The position numbers and the translations under genes are program-made. Shown here piece after piece: positions 15,064-26,244 of a stretch of DNA of 64,000 nt; positions within the stretch are counted from its first letter, which is position 1, and each line of letters starts with the position of its first letter. The notes below the pieces were generated by a model. The model had not been told where the DNA came from and did no database searches. It saw nothing but the letters and a program-made list of their open reading frames with translations. Source of the DNA: Mangifera indica (Eukaryota; Streptophyta; Magnoliopsida; Sapindales; Anacardiaceae); the NCBI RefSeq assembly GCF_011075055.1, contig NC_058140.1, forward strand, positions 15,687,945 to 15,751,944, written 5' to 3'.

Positions 15064-18000
15064 CTCAAAGTTATTAGTGAAAATGTGTTAACACTAAAAA
15101 GTGCAGTTGAATAATAAAATCCCTTTAAGCATACTGTTATAATTAGATTCGTTATGAAATATAAGTTTATCAACCTTATTGTATTTGAGTGAACGAGACA
15201 AATCTATTTTAAAAAAAAAGTATGTTACATTACATAGGTTTTAATTTTCAACTTTAATCTATTCTAAATTTTCTTTAATGATTTTGTATACATCATGTTA
15301 AAGGTTGTCGTGATACCATAAAATTTTATTAAGCGTAAACTGCTTTAGTATATCATTATAAGCCGAAAAAAAACACATGATTTACGTCTTTAGTTTAGCA
15401 TCACTTTTTATACATTTGCTTTTCCTCTTTTCGGCTTATTCAATGGGCGACCCCTCACTTCCATAGCCTCACTCATCGCTCAGCGCCACTGTTTTCTTTT
15501 TAAATACTCTCCCTCCCAGTTGATGTTCTAGACCCCTTAACGTTTGTCTCAATATCTAAATTATACTCATTAGTTTTATAAATTTCTTAGATACACCCTT
15601 GATGCCCTTTCTCTTGTGAGCCAAAAGAAGTTATGGATTTCATAGAAAGAGATCATCCCTTTCTTCCCATATGGGCATTGGCAAAAGAGAATTGCCACTG
15701 ATATAAATATGTTTTCTTTTTTTTTTTATAAATATGCATGCCATCATATTATTCTTACTTAGAAGTGTTGAAAAAAATTATTGGTAATTAAATTGTTGGG
15801 AAAGTAAAAGGATTGCTTAAGAAGTTGGAGACTTTGTTTCAAAAAGGAGAGATTAAACAAAAGAAAAGAAAAGAAAAGAAGAGAAATATATGCTTCAAAT
15901 CTCTATTTTCAAATTACCTTTAATATGCTTTATATTCATGTCTTGGGACCCTTCTCCTTTTACAAATATGTCTTATATGGAAAATATATTTACACAAAGC
16001 AATCATCATCATCATCTTTTTTTTTTTTAATTTTTTTTTAACTGGGTTTTTTTTTTTTAATCTTCAAGCTTAAATCAAAATTTACTCCAATTTTATATAT
16101 ATGTATATATCAGAGGAAACAAGACATATTATAGAATTCATATTTTGCATGGTAATTTTTGTTATATGATATATAGATATATATATAAAGTTTTGCAGTA
16201 AAAATTGTCACTGCAACTGGTCAGAAATTAATTATTATTTTCAAGTAACATCATACTTTTATTATTTATCCTTTAATTTTGATTTTTTTTTTTTTGGCTT
16301 GAGATAGTTTTTCTTATCACTTTTATATGAAAATAGGGTTTCCCATTTTCACTCTTTCTGCCCTAGTTCTCTCTTGCTAATAAAGAAATTTTATTTAAAT
16401 TGGGTTATTTCAAATAATTTAAAATTTTAATTTTAATATAATGTTATAGAATCTTAATAACCTAAATTCTCTCACTTAAAGATTTTATATACTTAATTAC
16501 TCAAACAACTCTTAGTGACAGAGTGATTGTTGTTATTAATTTTTTTAATTTATTTTAAAGAGAAAAAAAAATATAAATATATAAAAAATATGAAGAATAA
16601 TTGTGGCCTACAGACTCTACACCACTCACTTTATTTTATTTTATCTTTTAAATTTTTTTTTTTCCCAGGCCTGTCATCTTTTTGTTCAATTTCTTTCTTC
16701 TCTTGAATCATGGCACTTCTGCTTCAGCATAGCTGTAAGGTATCCAACATTGATTCTCACTGCTCTCTCTTTCTTTATGCTTTTCTTATTCTATCATTTC
16801 TATTTTATTTTCTTCTGCTTTTATCTCCACTTGTTGTCATTTTTAGAGCCTTTGATCACATGCCTATCCAATTTCACTCCATTCAAAATTTATTTTATAA
16901 GCTATGATAAATAAAAATTTTATTGTACAGCAATATTCTTGGCAGCCTTTGTCAATGGATGTAGGCTTAATTTAATATCTCTAGCAGCCTTTCTTTTTCT
17001 TTAATTTTTTTTTTTCTTCTTTTGTTTGTTGGGAGATTTTGTGAGATTTTGCTACCTTCGCTATCATTACATCTGAATGGTTATGTTGGATTTTGAGTTG
17101 GATCAGGAAAATTGATTTGATGCTATGAAATGGACCTTTAACCTATAATTAATTGTTTCACATGATAAACATAAAATTCTTCTTAATTAATTAATTAAAA
17201 TTCTCTATCTTATCTAGAGAAAGCAACACTTTAGGAAGAAGTTGAATATTTTATTACCTGTTATTATTTTCATTTTGTTTTCAATATAGGGATAATAAAA
17301 AATCTTCCCTCCTCTCGTATAAAAAATTATTTTTTCTTCTCTTTTCTATCCTATTGAGAAAGTTTCTCACATTCTTTCTCGTCAAAAAATTAATAAAATA
17401 CTTATTAAGTATTATAACATTTATAATAACTTAAAACTTTTAAAGTAATAAATTTAGAGAATATATTTAAAAAAAAACACATTAAAGAGAGAACATGTCA
17501 GAGATATATTCATTTTCGTTCTTATCCTATCTTTGATTATGAAAACTTTAATTATCTTTATCTCTGTTTTAGAGAAGGATAGAGTAAAGACCCGAAGCCT
17601 AATTTTCATCTCTAATCTTATCCATATGCATTCAAATAGTCTCTTTCTTGAGGTTGTTGCTATAATTACTTTCTTAAGATAAATTATTTGAATTATCTGT
17701 GCACATAATTACTTGTTTGATGTTAATCTTCACTTGCTTATAATTATTGATTTAGCGGTTCAGAGATCATAATTTTGTGCTGGTCTTGTCAAATAGTCAA
17801 AGAAATAGCTTGTTGTATGATTTCTCCTTCATCTTACCGGAATTTTCCTGAAATACATATTCACATACAAATTTTTGTTCTATGAATTGACATATCCATA
17901 AACTGTTTTGCCCACAAAAATTTTTAATAGATGAGTTAACAGATGGCATAATACATGGTTTACCATGTTAAAATATTTCAAAGTTTTAAAGGTGAGAGTA

Positions 18001-18389
18001 AAAAAAAATTCTCGGAGGGCCAATAGGGCAAGTCATGTTCAGGCACAACAAGACATGAAGGTCCATGCCTTTGATTTCTTAAAGCTTGCTTCATCAGACA
18101 AGGTATAGTATTGATTAAGTTAGGCATCATCAGGATCATGAACATGAAAAACATAAAATAAAATAAAAGCAAAGCAAAGGGTTTCACAAAATGGATGGAT
18201 GTATAGATTATCATATAACTTTGTCTTTACATTTTCTATTGGGTATAAAGCTATATTGCTCTAAATTTCTTCTTTTAAATAATTCATTGAGAAGTGTGCT
18301 TGTCATGTTTTTCCATGGCAAAATGAAGCCATAGGCTACCAATACTCTACATAATTTCTGCTCCTACTTCTCTGGACCAAAAGTAAAAT
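15064..18389. other. Long AT-rich intergenic stretch
   Basis: No protein gene could be built. There are low-complexity runs (AAAAG repeats near 15860, poly-T near 16018-16056) and one member of a diverged repeat pair (17285-17620). A TATA-like run near 16570 and splice-like junctions near 16735 could belong to a far upstream leader of the 19 kb gene, but nothing decides this. Confidence 0.45.
17285..17620. repeat. Diverged dispersed repeat, copy A
   Basis: Shares order and wording with 20778-21105: AATATAGGGATAAT, then TAATAACTTAAAA-like runs, AAAGAGAG, TTTTTATCTT-type sequence, GAGAAGGAT, and AAAGACCC...CATCTCTA. Identity is low and ends are unclear. It may be an old MITE. Confidence 0.45.
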
Positions 18390-19086
18390 TAAAATTTGCT
18401 TCGCCCCAGAAGAGATTTGTTTATATTTCTCTCTTGTTTTCTCCCCTTCAATCACTTCTCAGCAAGAGGGCTTCTTCACTGTCTTTATGCCTCTCTTTCT
18501 CCTCCTCTCTTTGGTATGTATACTTAGTACCTTTTTTCTTCTAAGTTTTGCTCCTGTTTCTGGTTTTCTTTTGATGAATAAGCAATTTTGAGAATGAGCT
18601 TGAGGGTGGAAATTCATTTGAATCTTGTTTAATTTAGGCATGATTAAGGGGAAATGATGATAAATTGACAGTTTTGAGAGAAAGAAAGAAAGAAAGAATC
18701 TAGATTAAGTATTAATTAACTTAAAGACACAAAAAGTGTGAATGAATCATTTGACATTATAATTATTCTAGACTTGAGCTCAATTTGATGATTCCAAAAT
18801 GACCCCATTGCCTTTTCTCTAAAACATCATTCTTATTCTGCATTTGTTGCTCCAGGGAAATGATGCTCCCTGAGAAATTTTAGCGATGTAATTATGCTCT
18901 AGAAGACTTGCAAAATTTCCCCCAATGATTTCTCTACATTGGTTATGTATATATATATTTATGTTCTTCCACTTATATTCAAATCGAACATACTCTAAAT
19001 CATTCCTGACATCATTTATGGATTTTTTCCAGGGAATCAACAAGTTATTAAGAGATTTGTTAGTGTGAAGGCCTGTGTAGTGTATC
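18390..19086 (+). other. Probable spliced 5' leader of the 151 aa membrane protein gene
   Basis: A pyrimidine-rich leader with a good donor (CTCTTTG|GTATGTA, exon ends 18513) faces an acceptor (TTTTTTCCAG|GGAATC, exon starts 19033). This leaves a 54-base second leader exon before the start codon at 19087. The splice is inferred from consensus only. Confidence 0.45.
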
Positions 19087-19611
19087 ATGAGTTCGAACGA
19101 GTTTGGTACTGAAAGATCGAAGCCCTGGAACATATACACAACGTCGGATCCAAGTCCATCTCAGGCAGCAGTGGATCAGGAAGCTCCATGGAAAAGCTTT
19201 GGAACATCAATGAATGCTATTTCTTTTGGATTTGTTGCCACAGCTATCTTGATATCGATGTTTCTAATAATGGCGATTTTTGAGCATCTCTTTAGGCCGG
19301 CAACTTCCTTCTCTTCACCAGATGGGATGAGCAATGCTTCTACAGATTCAGGACCCAAGACAAAGCTTGGCAATGCACAAACTGTAAGTTTCTAATTTCA
19401 CTTTTTAAGTACACAATTAAGTACACAGATGATATGATTTTGGTGGTGATAGGTGTCAAGCTCATATGCATTGGATTTCTCAGTACTGATGCCGGGGCAA
19501 CAGCATCCTACCTACATTGCTCAACCTGCTCCTCTTGGACCTCTGCCATGCCAAAGAGAAGGAACATGTTGGCCTTCTCATCAACATGAACTTAATTTTG
19601 CATATCCTTAG
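19087..19611 (+). CDS. Small plant single-pass membrane protein of unknown function
   Basis: Two exons, 19087-19383 and 19453-19611, join at a phase-0 GT-AG intron of 69 bases to give 151 aa. The N-terminal 40 residues are polar. One strong hydrophobic segment lies at about residues 43-66 (core FVATAILISMFLIMAIF), followed by EHLFRP. A Ser/Pro-rich linker leads to a C-terminal tail in exon 2 with DFSVLMPGQ, IAQPAPL and the pair PCQREG/WPSH. That tail looks like a conserved motif rather than filler, so I take the gene as real. I recall similar uncharacterised plant proteins but cannot name the family. It lacks the VIMAG-type motif of GLUTAMINE DUMPER proteins. Topology and membrane are not determinable; no signal peptide precedes the segment. 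Confidence 0.75.
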
Positions 19612-20620
19612 ACTTGCGCTGAGGCATCTCTTGAGGCTGTTTGTATATCTCTACAAAATATGATCAATTTTATGTGTTCTATTATAGCAAATTTATTATC
19701 TAATCAATAAAATATCAGAAGCATGTATTGGACAGAATTCACAAGTCTTCTAGGCTGATTAGTTTTTTCCTTTTTTTCCACATTTATATGCTTCTTGCTT
19801 ATCGTTGTATTAACCTTGCAAGTCACCATGTGAATCCATGAGCCAAATAAGCCTATATATAAAAAATCATAAAATTGCACATGGCCATAATTAACATTAA
19901 AATGAAAAATTATTTGCTTTATAATACAGTCACATATAAGTAAATCTCATCATTCTTTAAATATGTCAAAAAAAAAAAAATTATGACATATGGTTAAGTC
20001 GATTAAAACATCTGAATTCTCAGTAAAATTCATAGTTTTATATATAAGTTATGAAATGTCATTCATCTATAATTACTATAAATTTTTCGTAAATTCTTTC
20101 AAAAATCATCTTTATTGTTTGATGTGATCATTCCAATCGATAAATAGTTGCGTTGTGACTTACAAAAAATATATTTAAGTATAATATGTTTCAAATCAGA
20201 TAAATTTATCTATAAATAAATCAAATCTTAAGTGATAGATAAAAAGTAACTTATTTTTCTTTTTTCAGTTGGTTATTCCATAATTAAAGATGAATAGAAA
20301 AAAATAAAGAGTTTTGGGTGTGCATAGAATGTGTTTTTACATAGCATAAAATGAAATTTAAAGCATGAAAGCAACCAAACATTCATTAAAATGTTTGGAG
20401 TATAATAAAAGATGATAAGAAATGCAGATGGCTATAATTAAGATTAACATGGGCATTATTTACTTTAATTGATTATGAGCTTTCTTAATCACCTCTCTAA
20501 TGTGACAAATAGAAACTAACATGCTAGTGGTTTCCACATTATCTTAATGACTGCTCCAAGCTGTAAAGTTTTTTTTATCTATTTTTTTTTTAGCAATAGT
20601 CATTAGAATTTTATTATTTT
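19612..20620. other. 3' flank and AT-rich intergenic
   Basis: Likely 3' UTR in the first 120 bases (AATAAA-like AATCAATAAAATATC near 19700). Nothing else is recognisable. Confidence 0.5.
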
Positions 20621-20624
20621 CTTC

Positions 20625-20760
20625 TTTCGAGTGGATAACTTGAATGGTAAGAGATGGATGTGACATCCTATATTGTTAGCTAATAAATGAGAGTTTGATT
20701 CGGTTTATGAGATTGTGTTAAATATGACATTTTAGTAAAGTAGAAGTCGAATATCTTAAT
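20625..20760 (+). mobile_element. Possible decayed tRNA-type SINE
   Basis: AATGGTAAGAGATGGATGTG followed about 45 bases later by GAGTTTGATTCGG resembles polymerase III box A and box B spacing in plant SINEs. No TSD or tail is clear, so this is a weak call. Confidence 0.3.
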
Positions 20761-20777
20761 TTTTGTTTCTATTTTTG

Positions 20778-21105
20778 TTTTCATTTAGAAAAATCTTTCC
20801 TTGTCCCCAATATAGGGATAATCGTCTAAAAAAATAATAAAAATATATATTAGGCATTAAAATATATTTGTAATAATTTAAAATTTGTATCAATAATTTA
20901 ATATATAAAAAATTTTAAGAATATGTAAAAGAGAGGATAAAACAAAGAGAAAATAGGTTAAATATATATATATATATATATATCTTCGTTTTTATCTTGT
21001 TTTCAATTGTGAATATCTTTATCAAAAAATCCTCTTTTTTTAATGAGAAAGGATGCGTCAAAGACCCAATTTTATAGGGTGAATTACCATCTCTAGTTTG
21101 ATCGA
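20778..21105. repeat. Diverged dispersed repeat, copy B
   Basis: Partner of 17285-17620, with the same succession of short shared words. It includes a TA microsatellite at about 20961-20983. Confidence 0.45.
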
Positions 21106-21501
21106 GTAGTAATCTAAAGCTCACAAATGAATCTGTGTGGGGCTGCAATTGGGTGGCTACAAGAAATTTTGAGCTCCACTGTTATACTTTTACTGTTGTG
21201 ATATTCACATGAATTTTATAAAAACTTGGTTGACCTCACAGATTGATGAAATTATGGCAATTATGAGTTACAACTGTAGCACTAAAAAATATTTCCTGAT
21301 CTCAAGATGGTGAGAAGAATACCAGATAAGATGTTCTACCAACCAATTAGTTGTCGCTGTTAATTATAAATAATTACCACCAAATTAAAATAAAAATCAG
21401 AATGTGTATTAATGGCTCATTTTTAATATTGTCAATTCTGAATTCAATTTCTTATGATAAAAAACTGAATTCCTTCTTCTTTTTTATCATCTTTCTCTCC
21501 T

Positions 21502-21537
21502 TTATTCATGCTGGTATTCATCTTTGTCTTCTTGTTA
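21502..21537 (-). other. Remnant of the BiP acidic tail behind a premature stop
   Basis: After the TAA at 21535-21537 the same frame runs 10 more codons, QEDKDEYQHE, to a second TAA at 21502-21504. The acidic run and final HE resemble the normal acidic-HDEL end of BiP. This suggests the retention tail was once encoded and was lost by substitution. Confidence 0.6.
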
Positions 21538-24500
21538 TTGTGAATAACCTGAACTTGCACCGCCACTCTTCTCATGAACCTGTCTAATAATAGGATTATC
21601 AGCATTCTGGTTGTCTTCCAGGGCCTCCTTCATGGAGCTTCCAAGCTTCTCCTTATCATCACCATCAGTCTTATTCTCTTTGTCCTCATTGATGGGGCTT
21701 TCCAGTTCGTTCCTGGCTCCAATTTTCTCTCTCATTTTCTTATCTTCTTCCGCAAATTCCTCAGCCTCCTCTATCATTCTTTCGGTCTCTTCTTGAGTCA
21801 GACGCCTCTTGTCAGAGATTACGGTGAAGGACTCTGACTTTTTTGTTGCCTTGTCCTCAGCTTTTACAGTTATGATGTCATTGACATCAACCTCAAGTGT
21901 TACCTGAATTTTGGCTACTCCCCTACATTAACGAAAATTCTATCAAATTAAATGCGGGAACAAAACTGAGATGTCTTATGGCTTCAACTTACCTTGGAGC
22001 AGGAGCAATGCCAGAGAAATTAAACTTTCCAAGCTCAATACAATCCTTTGTCAGGCTCCTTTCACCTTCAAAAATCTGAGACACACTTTCAAACATTAGT
22101 CCAAATACAGAAACTAGATCAAAATTTTAAATTTAACACAGCTCAGGATTTGTAAATACCCTGATAGAAACAGAGGTTTGCTGATCCTGGTAAGTGGTAA
22201 AAACCTGAGACTTCTTGGTAGGAATGTTAGCATACTTGTTAATTAACCTAGTCATAACCCCACCAGCAGTTTCGATACCAAGACTTAAGGGAGTCACAAA
22301 AACCAAAAAGGTCTCTGCAGAAAACCAAATCAGGATCAGAATCAGATTAGCAACAACAAAATAAAAAGAATCCTGAAAGTTTCTGATCAATTTATGGTTA
22401 CCGTAAATGCTTTGATATCTTTCATCAGTACTAAGAATTCCATCATAAACTGCAGCTCCATGAGCCACAGCTTCATCAGGATTCACACCTTTATACGGCT
22501 CCTTCCCATTAAAGAAATCTTTCAACAATTCCTGAATTTTTGGAATCCGAGTACTTCCTCCGAAGAGCAGAATTTCATCAATGTCAGATTTCTTCAATCG
22601 GGCTTCTGCCAGTGCCGCTTTCACTGGCCCCAAGGTTTTCTTGAACAAGTCCATGTTCAATTCCTCAAATTTGGCTCTAGTTAACGGTTCCGAAAAATTC
22701 ACCCCATCAAAAAGGGACTCGATTTCGACTCTAACTTGATGCTGGCTACTCAATGCTCTCTTAGCTTTTTCACATGCCCTCCTTAGCTTCCCAAGAGCTT
22801 CGTTATTTTCACTGATGTCTTTGCCATATTTGTTCTTGATCAATTTAATGAAATAGTCCACGATTCTGTGATCAAAGTCTTCTCCTCCCAAATGGGTGTC
22901 TCCACTTGTGGAACGAACCTCAAACATTCCATCATCAATGCACACAATGGTGACATCGAAAGTGCCACCTCCAAGATCATAAACCAAGATGTTCTTCTCC
23001 TTCACTTTCCAGTCTAGACCAGAGGCCACGACGGCCGCTATCGGCTCGCCCATAATCCGAATCACATTGAGCCCCGCTTTAGTGCCTGCTTCCATGGTTG
23101 CTTCCCTTTGTGCATCATTGAAATATGCTGCAACAATTGAACACTGAACATCATGAACCCCATTGGACTATCATCAAATACAAATCCAGGATTTTTTTCT
23201 TCACACAATTTACAAACATCACAAATTAAATGCTTGTTTTCTCTAAGAACCACAGTCCTTTTAAGTGACTAGTTAGAATTAATATATGTTTGAAAGCATT
23301 GTAATGATTCGAATATATGTATATTAATATAGTTTGGGCATATTATACATTTAAGTCAATCAAAATTAAGTAGGTGCATATCACATTACACAATTAAAGA
23401 CTGGATAAATGTATATTTATTAAATAAACCACCGTTATGTATAAAAAATCTTAATAATCTTTTTTAAAAATTAGGAGCCTTGCCTGAGTTGAACAACTCT
23501 TTTAAAACGGAACTAACCACATTAAATAGATCAAATTATGGGTTTAGTGATCATCCGACAACTATTGAATCAGATAAATTAAGAATTTAATCTTAAAATG
23601 TTGTTAAAGGAAATTTTCAAACAGATTAAACCTCGAGTTCAATGACTAATCACATGATCACTGAATTAAATAAATTAAGAGTTTGATCTTATAATATTAT
23701 TAAAAAAGACTTAAATTCATGTCTTCTTATGCATGGAGACTCTGCTTTTGCTTCTCAAGGTACATCTCAGACAAAATTTTAATAATCTTGATAGACTGAA
23801 ATGAACTTGTACCTGGAACAGTGATAACAGCATCTTTGATCTTCTCTCCCAAGAAACCCTCAGCTGCCTCCTTCAGTTTCTTCAAAGTCATGGCAGTGAT
23901 CTCCTGGGGACTAAATACGTTAGTCTTACCATTAAGCTTCATTTGCACATATGGTTTCCCATCCTTATTCACAATCTGATTAGGCATCATCTTTACATCT
24001 CTCTGCACCTCTGGATCCTCAAACCTGAACACACACCAAGCAAATTAAACAGTAAACCAAACCAAACAAACCCACTTCATAAACAATCAACTAAACTCAA
24101 CTTACTTTCTTCCAATGAGTCTTTTGACATTAAACACAGTGCGGTCTGCGTTGAGAGCCCCTTGATTCATGGCAGCCTCTCCGATCAGACGATCGGTATC
24201 ACTGCAGGCAACCCAAGAGGGAGTTATGCGATTGCCTTGATCGTTTGCTGTGATATCAATGTCATCGTTTTTGTACATGCCCACACACGAGTATGTCGTC
24301 CCCAAGTCAATACCAATTACAGTCCCCAGTTTCCAAGAAGGATATGAAGAAGCATCCCCTAAACTTAACGAGAATACTGCAAATAAATCTATCAATCAAT
24401 CAATAAAACCATGCATATATGTTACTGTAGGAGTATAGAAATTCAATAAAGTAACAGGCGAAATCGAACTCAACGGACGAATATAAGTTGAAGAATAAAT

Positions 24501-24556
24501 AAACAAAACTTCTTACCGAGAGCAAAGAGAAGCAAATTGGCCAAAGGTTTAGTCAT
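21535..24556 (-). CDS. BIP: Divergent BiP-type ER Hsp70 lacking the HDEL tail
   Basis: ER-lumen Hsp70 chaperone paralog. Seven exons (24517-24556, 24106-24376, 23813-24024, 22402-23127, 22160-22314, 21993-22075, 21535-21922) join in phase to 624 aa, against about 665 for normal BiP. Residues 1-22 form a signal peptide (core [14 protein letters not shown]). All Hsp70 signatures are present: [28 protein letters not shown]. Nucleotide-site residues (Lys in VKRLIGR, Glu in GEPIAA, Pro in TVP) remain. Departures: the NEPTAAAIAYG motif reads [11 protein letters not shown]; the interdomain linker DILLLDV reads ETFLVFV, so its conserved Asp is gone; the helical lid lacks about 20 residues; and the protein stops at SSGYSQ with no HDEL. 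It is closest to the stress-type BiP3 group, by inference. It may be sub- or nonfunctional, but the otherwise long open frame argues against simple neutral decay. Confidence 0.88.
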
Positions 24557-24929
24557 GGAGATTGTTAGACTAATTAATTAATTATCTCCTATTTTGATTA
24601 GAATTTTGATTTTGTTTTAGTTGTTTCTTCTTCTTGCATGTGAGACGTTGGCCTGCCACTGAGGAGTTGACGCAGGTAGTGGGATTATTTGCCTTATTGT
24701 GACCGTGAGGGAGAAGGGGTATGATGTCAGCAAAAAAATATTAGGGGTCTTTTCAAATAGGTATTCTAATTTAAGTCCATGGAATCCCTAAAATTTCATT
24801 AATTACTAATTGCCCCTTGAAGTTTTCAAGCTAACAAAATATCCCTGATATTCAGTATTAGGTGTTAAAATTAAATGGTAAGGAGAGCATTTCTTTTCAC
24901 TAAAATATTCATAAGCTTGTAATAATCTA
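24557..24929 (-). promoter_or_regulatory. Upstream region of the BiP-like gene
   Basis: About 370 bp between the start codon and the next MITE. It contains TTGACGCAGG and GAGACGTTGG, loosely like ACGT-type unfolded-protein-response sites. No full ERSE (CCAAT-N9-CCACG) or P-UPRE was found by eye. Stress control is therefore possible but not shown. Confidence 0.3.
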
Positions 24930-24930
24930 A

Positions 24931-25380
24931 GGAAGCGTTCAGTTGAGGGTTAATAAAGATTACTCTAATAATTTATCTTTTATTATTTATGTTTAAAATA
25001 TTCTGATAATCTTTTATTACCAATGATAATATAAGAGAGGATAATCTAATTACCAATTAAAAGATTATCAAGATAATCTTGATTTTATTATAATTATATT
25101 TTTATTTATTAATATTTTAAGACAAAAATAATCTCATTTTCAATTAATATAATAAATATCATAAAAAAATTTTAGAATGATTAAATTTAAGAGTATTTAA
25201 GTAAAATAATATACTAATATTTTTTTATTTTGTCTAATCAAATATAATAATTATTTTTACTTACCTATTTTTATTAAATATAATAATAATAATTTATACT
25301 AATAATTGTCAAAATAATTTACCTTCAAAATAGTCTTTCAATTTTGATAATAAAATATTTTTTAAACTAAACTCTTCCTC
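24931..25380. mobile_element. AT-rich MITE, family II copy 1
   Basis: Ends GGAAGCGTTCAGTT and AACTAAACTCTTCC form imperfect inverted repeats. The interior is collinear with 32763-33187 through shared phrases such as TTGATTTTATTATAATTATAT and AATTTTGATAATAAAATATT. No TSD could be fixed, so the superfamily is open (ends recall hAT or PIF/Harbinger MITEs). Confidence 0.65.
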
Positions 25381-26244
25381 AATCTTAGTATTGATAATAG
25401 AGGTTTTTGTTAACTTCAAGAGGGTTTTCTTTTTTGATTGTACAAAACCTTGGATGTCCATGTTGAGTTTCGAAATTTTTTACTTTGATTACAAGTAAAA
25501 TTCAAGTAGAAAATCCTTCTCTATAAAATTTTCAACTGATAATAATGTTTATATTAATTAAATTTTAGCTGTTTGATATGGTTTTATTAATCTGTCCAGT
25601 GGAATTGGAACACATCGGCTGTTTTTGTTGGTCACATGCTCTACGTTAGCTGTTCAATGAGAGAAGAACTCGTGGGCTAGTGTCGTGATTCCACCGCAAT
25701 ACTGTGGGAGTTCTTCTCGTAGAGGGAAAACCAGGGAGGGGCCAGTTAGCAGTAAGAATTAAGGGGTTTTTAAGAAATCGTATTCTGTTATTTTCATTGT
25801 TTAATTATAAGACTTTGAAATCTTTTCTACAGTAATGACGAGTAATTCTTTTTTTTTTTTTTTTTCAAAAAACACTAATTAAACTTTTGTCCAAATAATG
25901 GAAGCTTAAAGATGATTTGGTATACCTTGGTAAACAAAAATCAACCATTCTCAACTTCGATAGTCAGCTTGTTCTCTGTTTGTAACCCCACTGAACGGTA
26001 GGCAGCCAGCACTATCATCAGGAATCTACATCAAAAATACAAAAATAAATTACATGAGACAAATGATGATGGAACACAATTCATACAACCACCATCGTCA
26101 ATCCTTGAAGCATTACTATACATTCTTGATTTGCACCAGCAAAGGTTTCTTCAATCAATTCACCAATTCTGCATCATTTTCGCTCACTTTCTTCGATTGT
26201 GTTTGTTGTCGTTCTTCTGTATAGGAGACCGGTAAAAAAATCTT
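25381..26244. other. Intergenic and 3' flank of the MACPF gene
   Basis: No gene seen. A less AT-rich patch at about 25600-25750 has no frame. The last 200-300 bp before 26245 should contain the 3' UTR of the minus-strand MACPF gene. Confidence 0.45.

Noticed and set aside
16603..16914. Overlapping Phe/Leu-rich plus-strand frames
   Set aside because: They come from T-rich sequence; hydrophobicity is a composition effect. A leader exon there remains possible but undecided.
24557..24929. ERSE or P-UPRE stress element for the BiP-like gene
   Set aside because: Only loose ACGT-like fragments were found; no full consensus is present within 370 bp.
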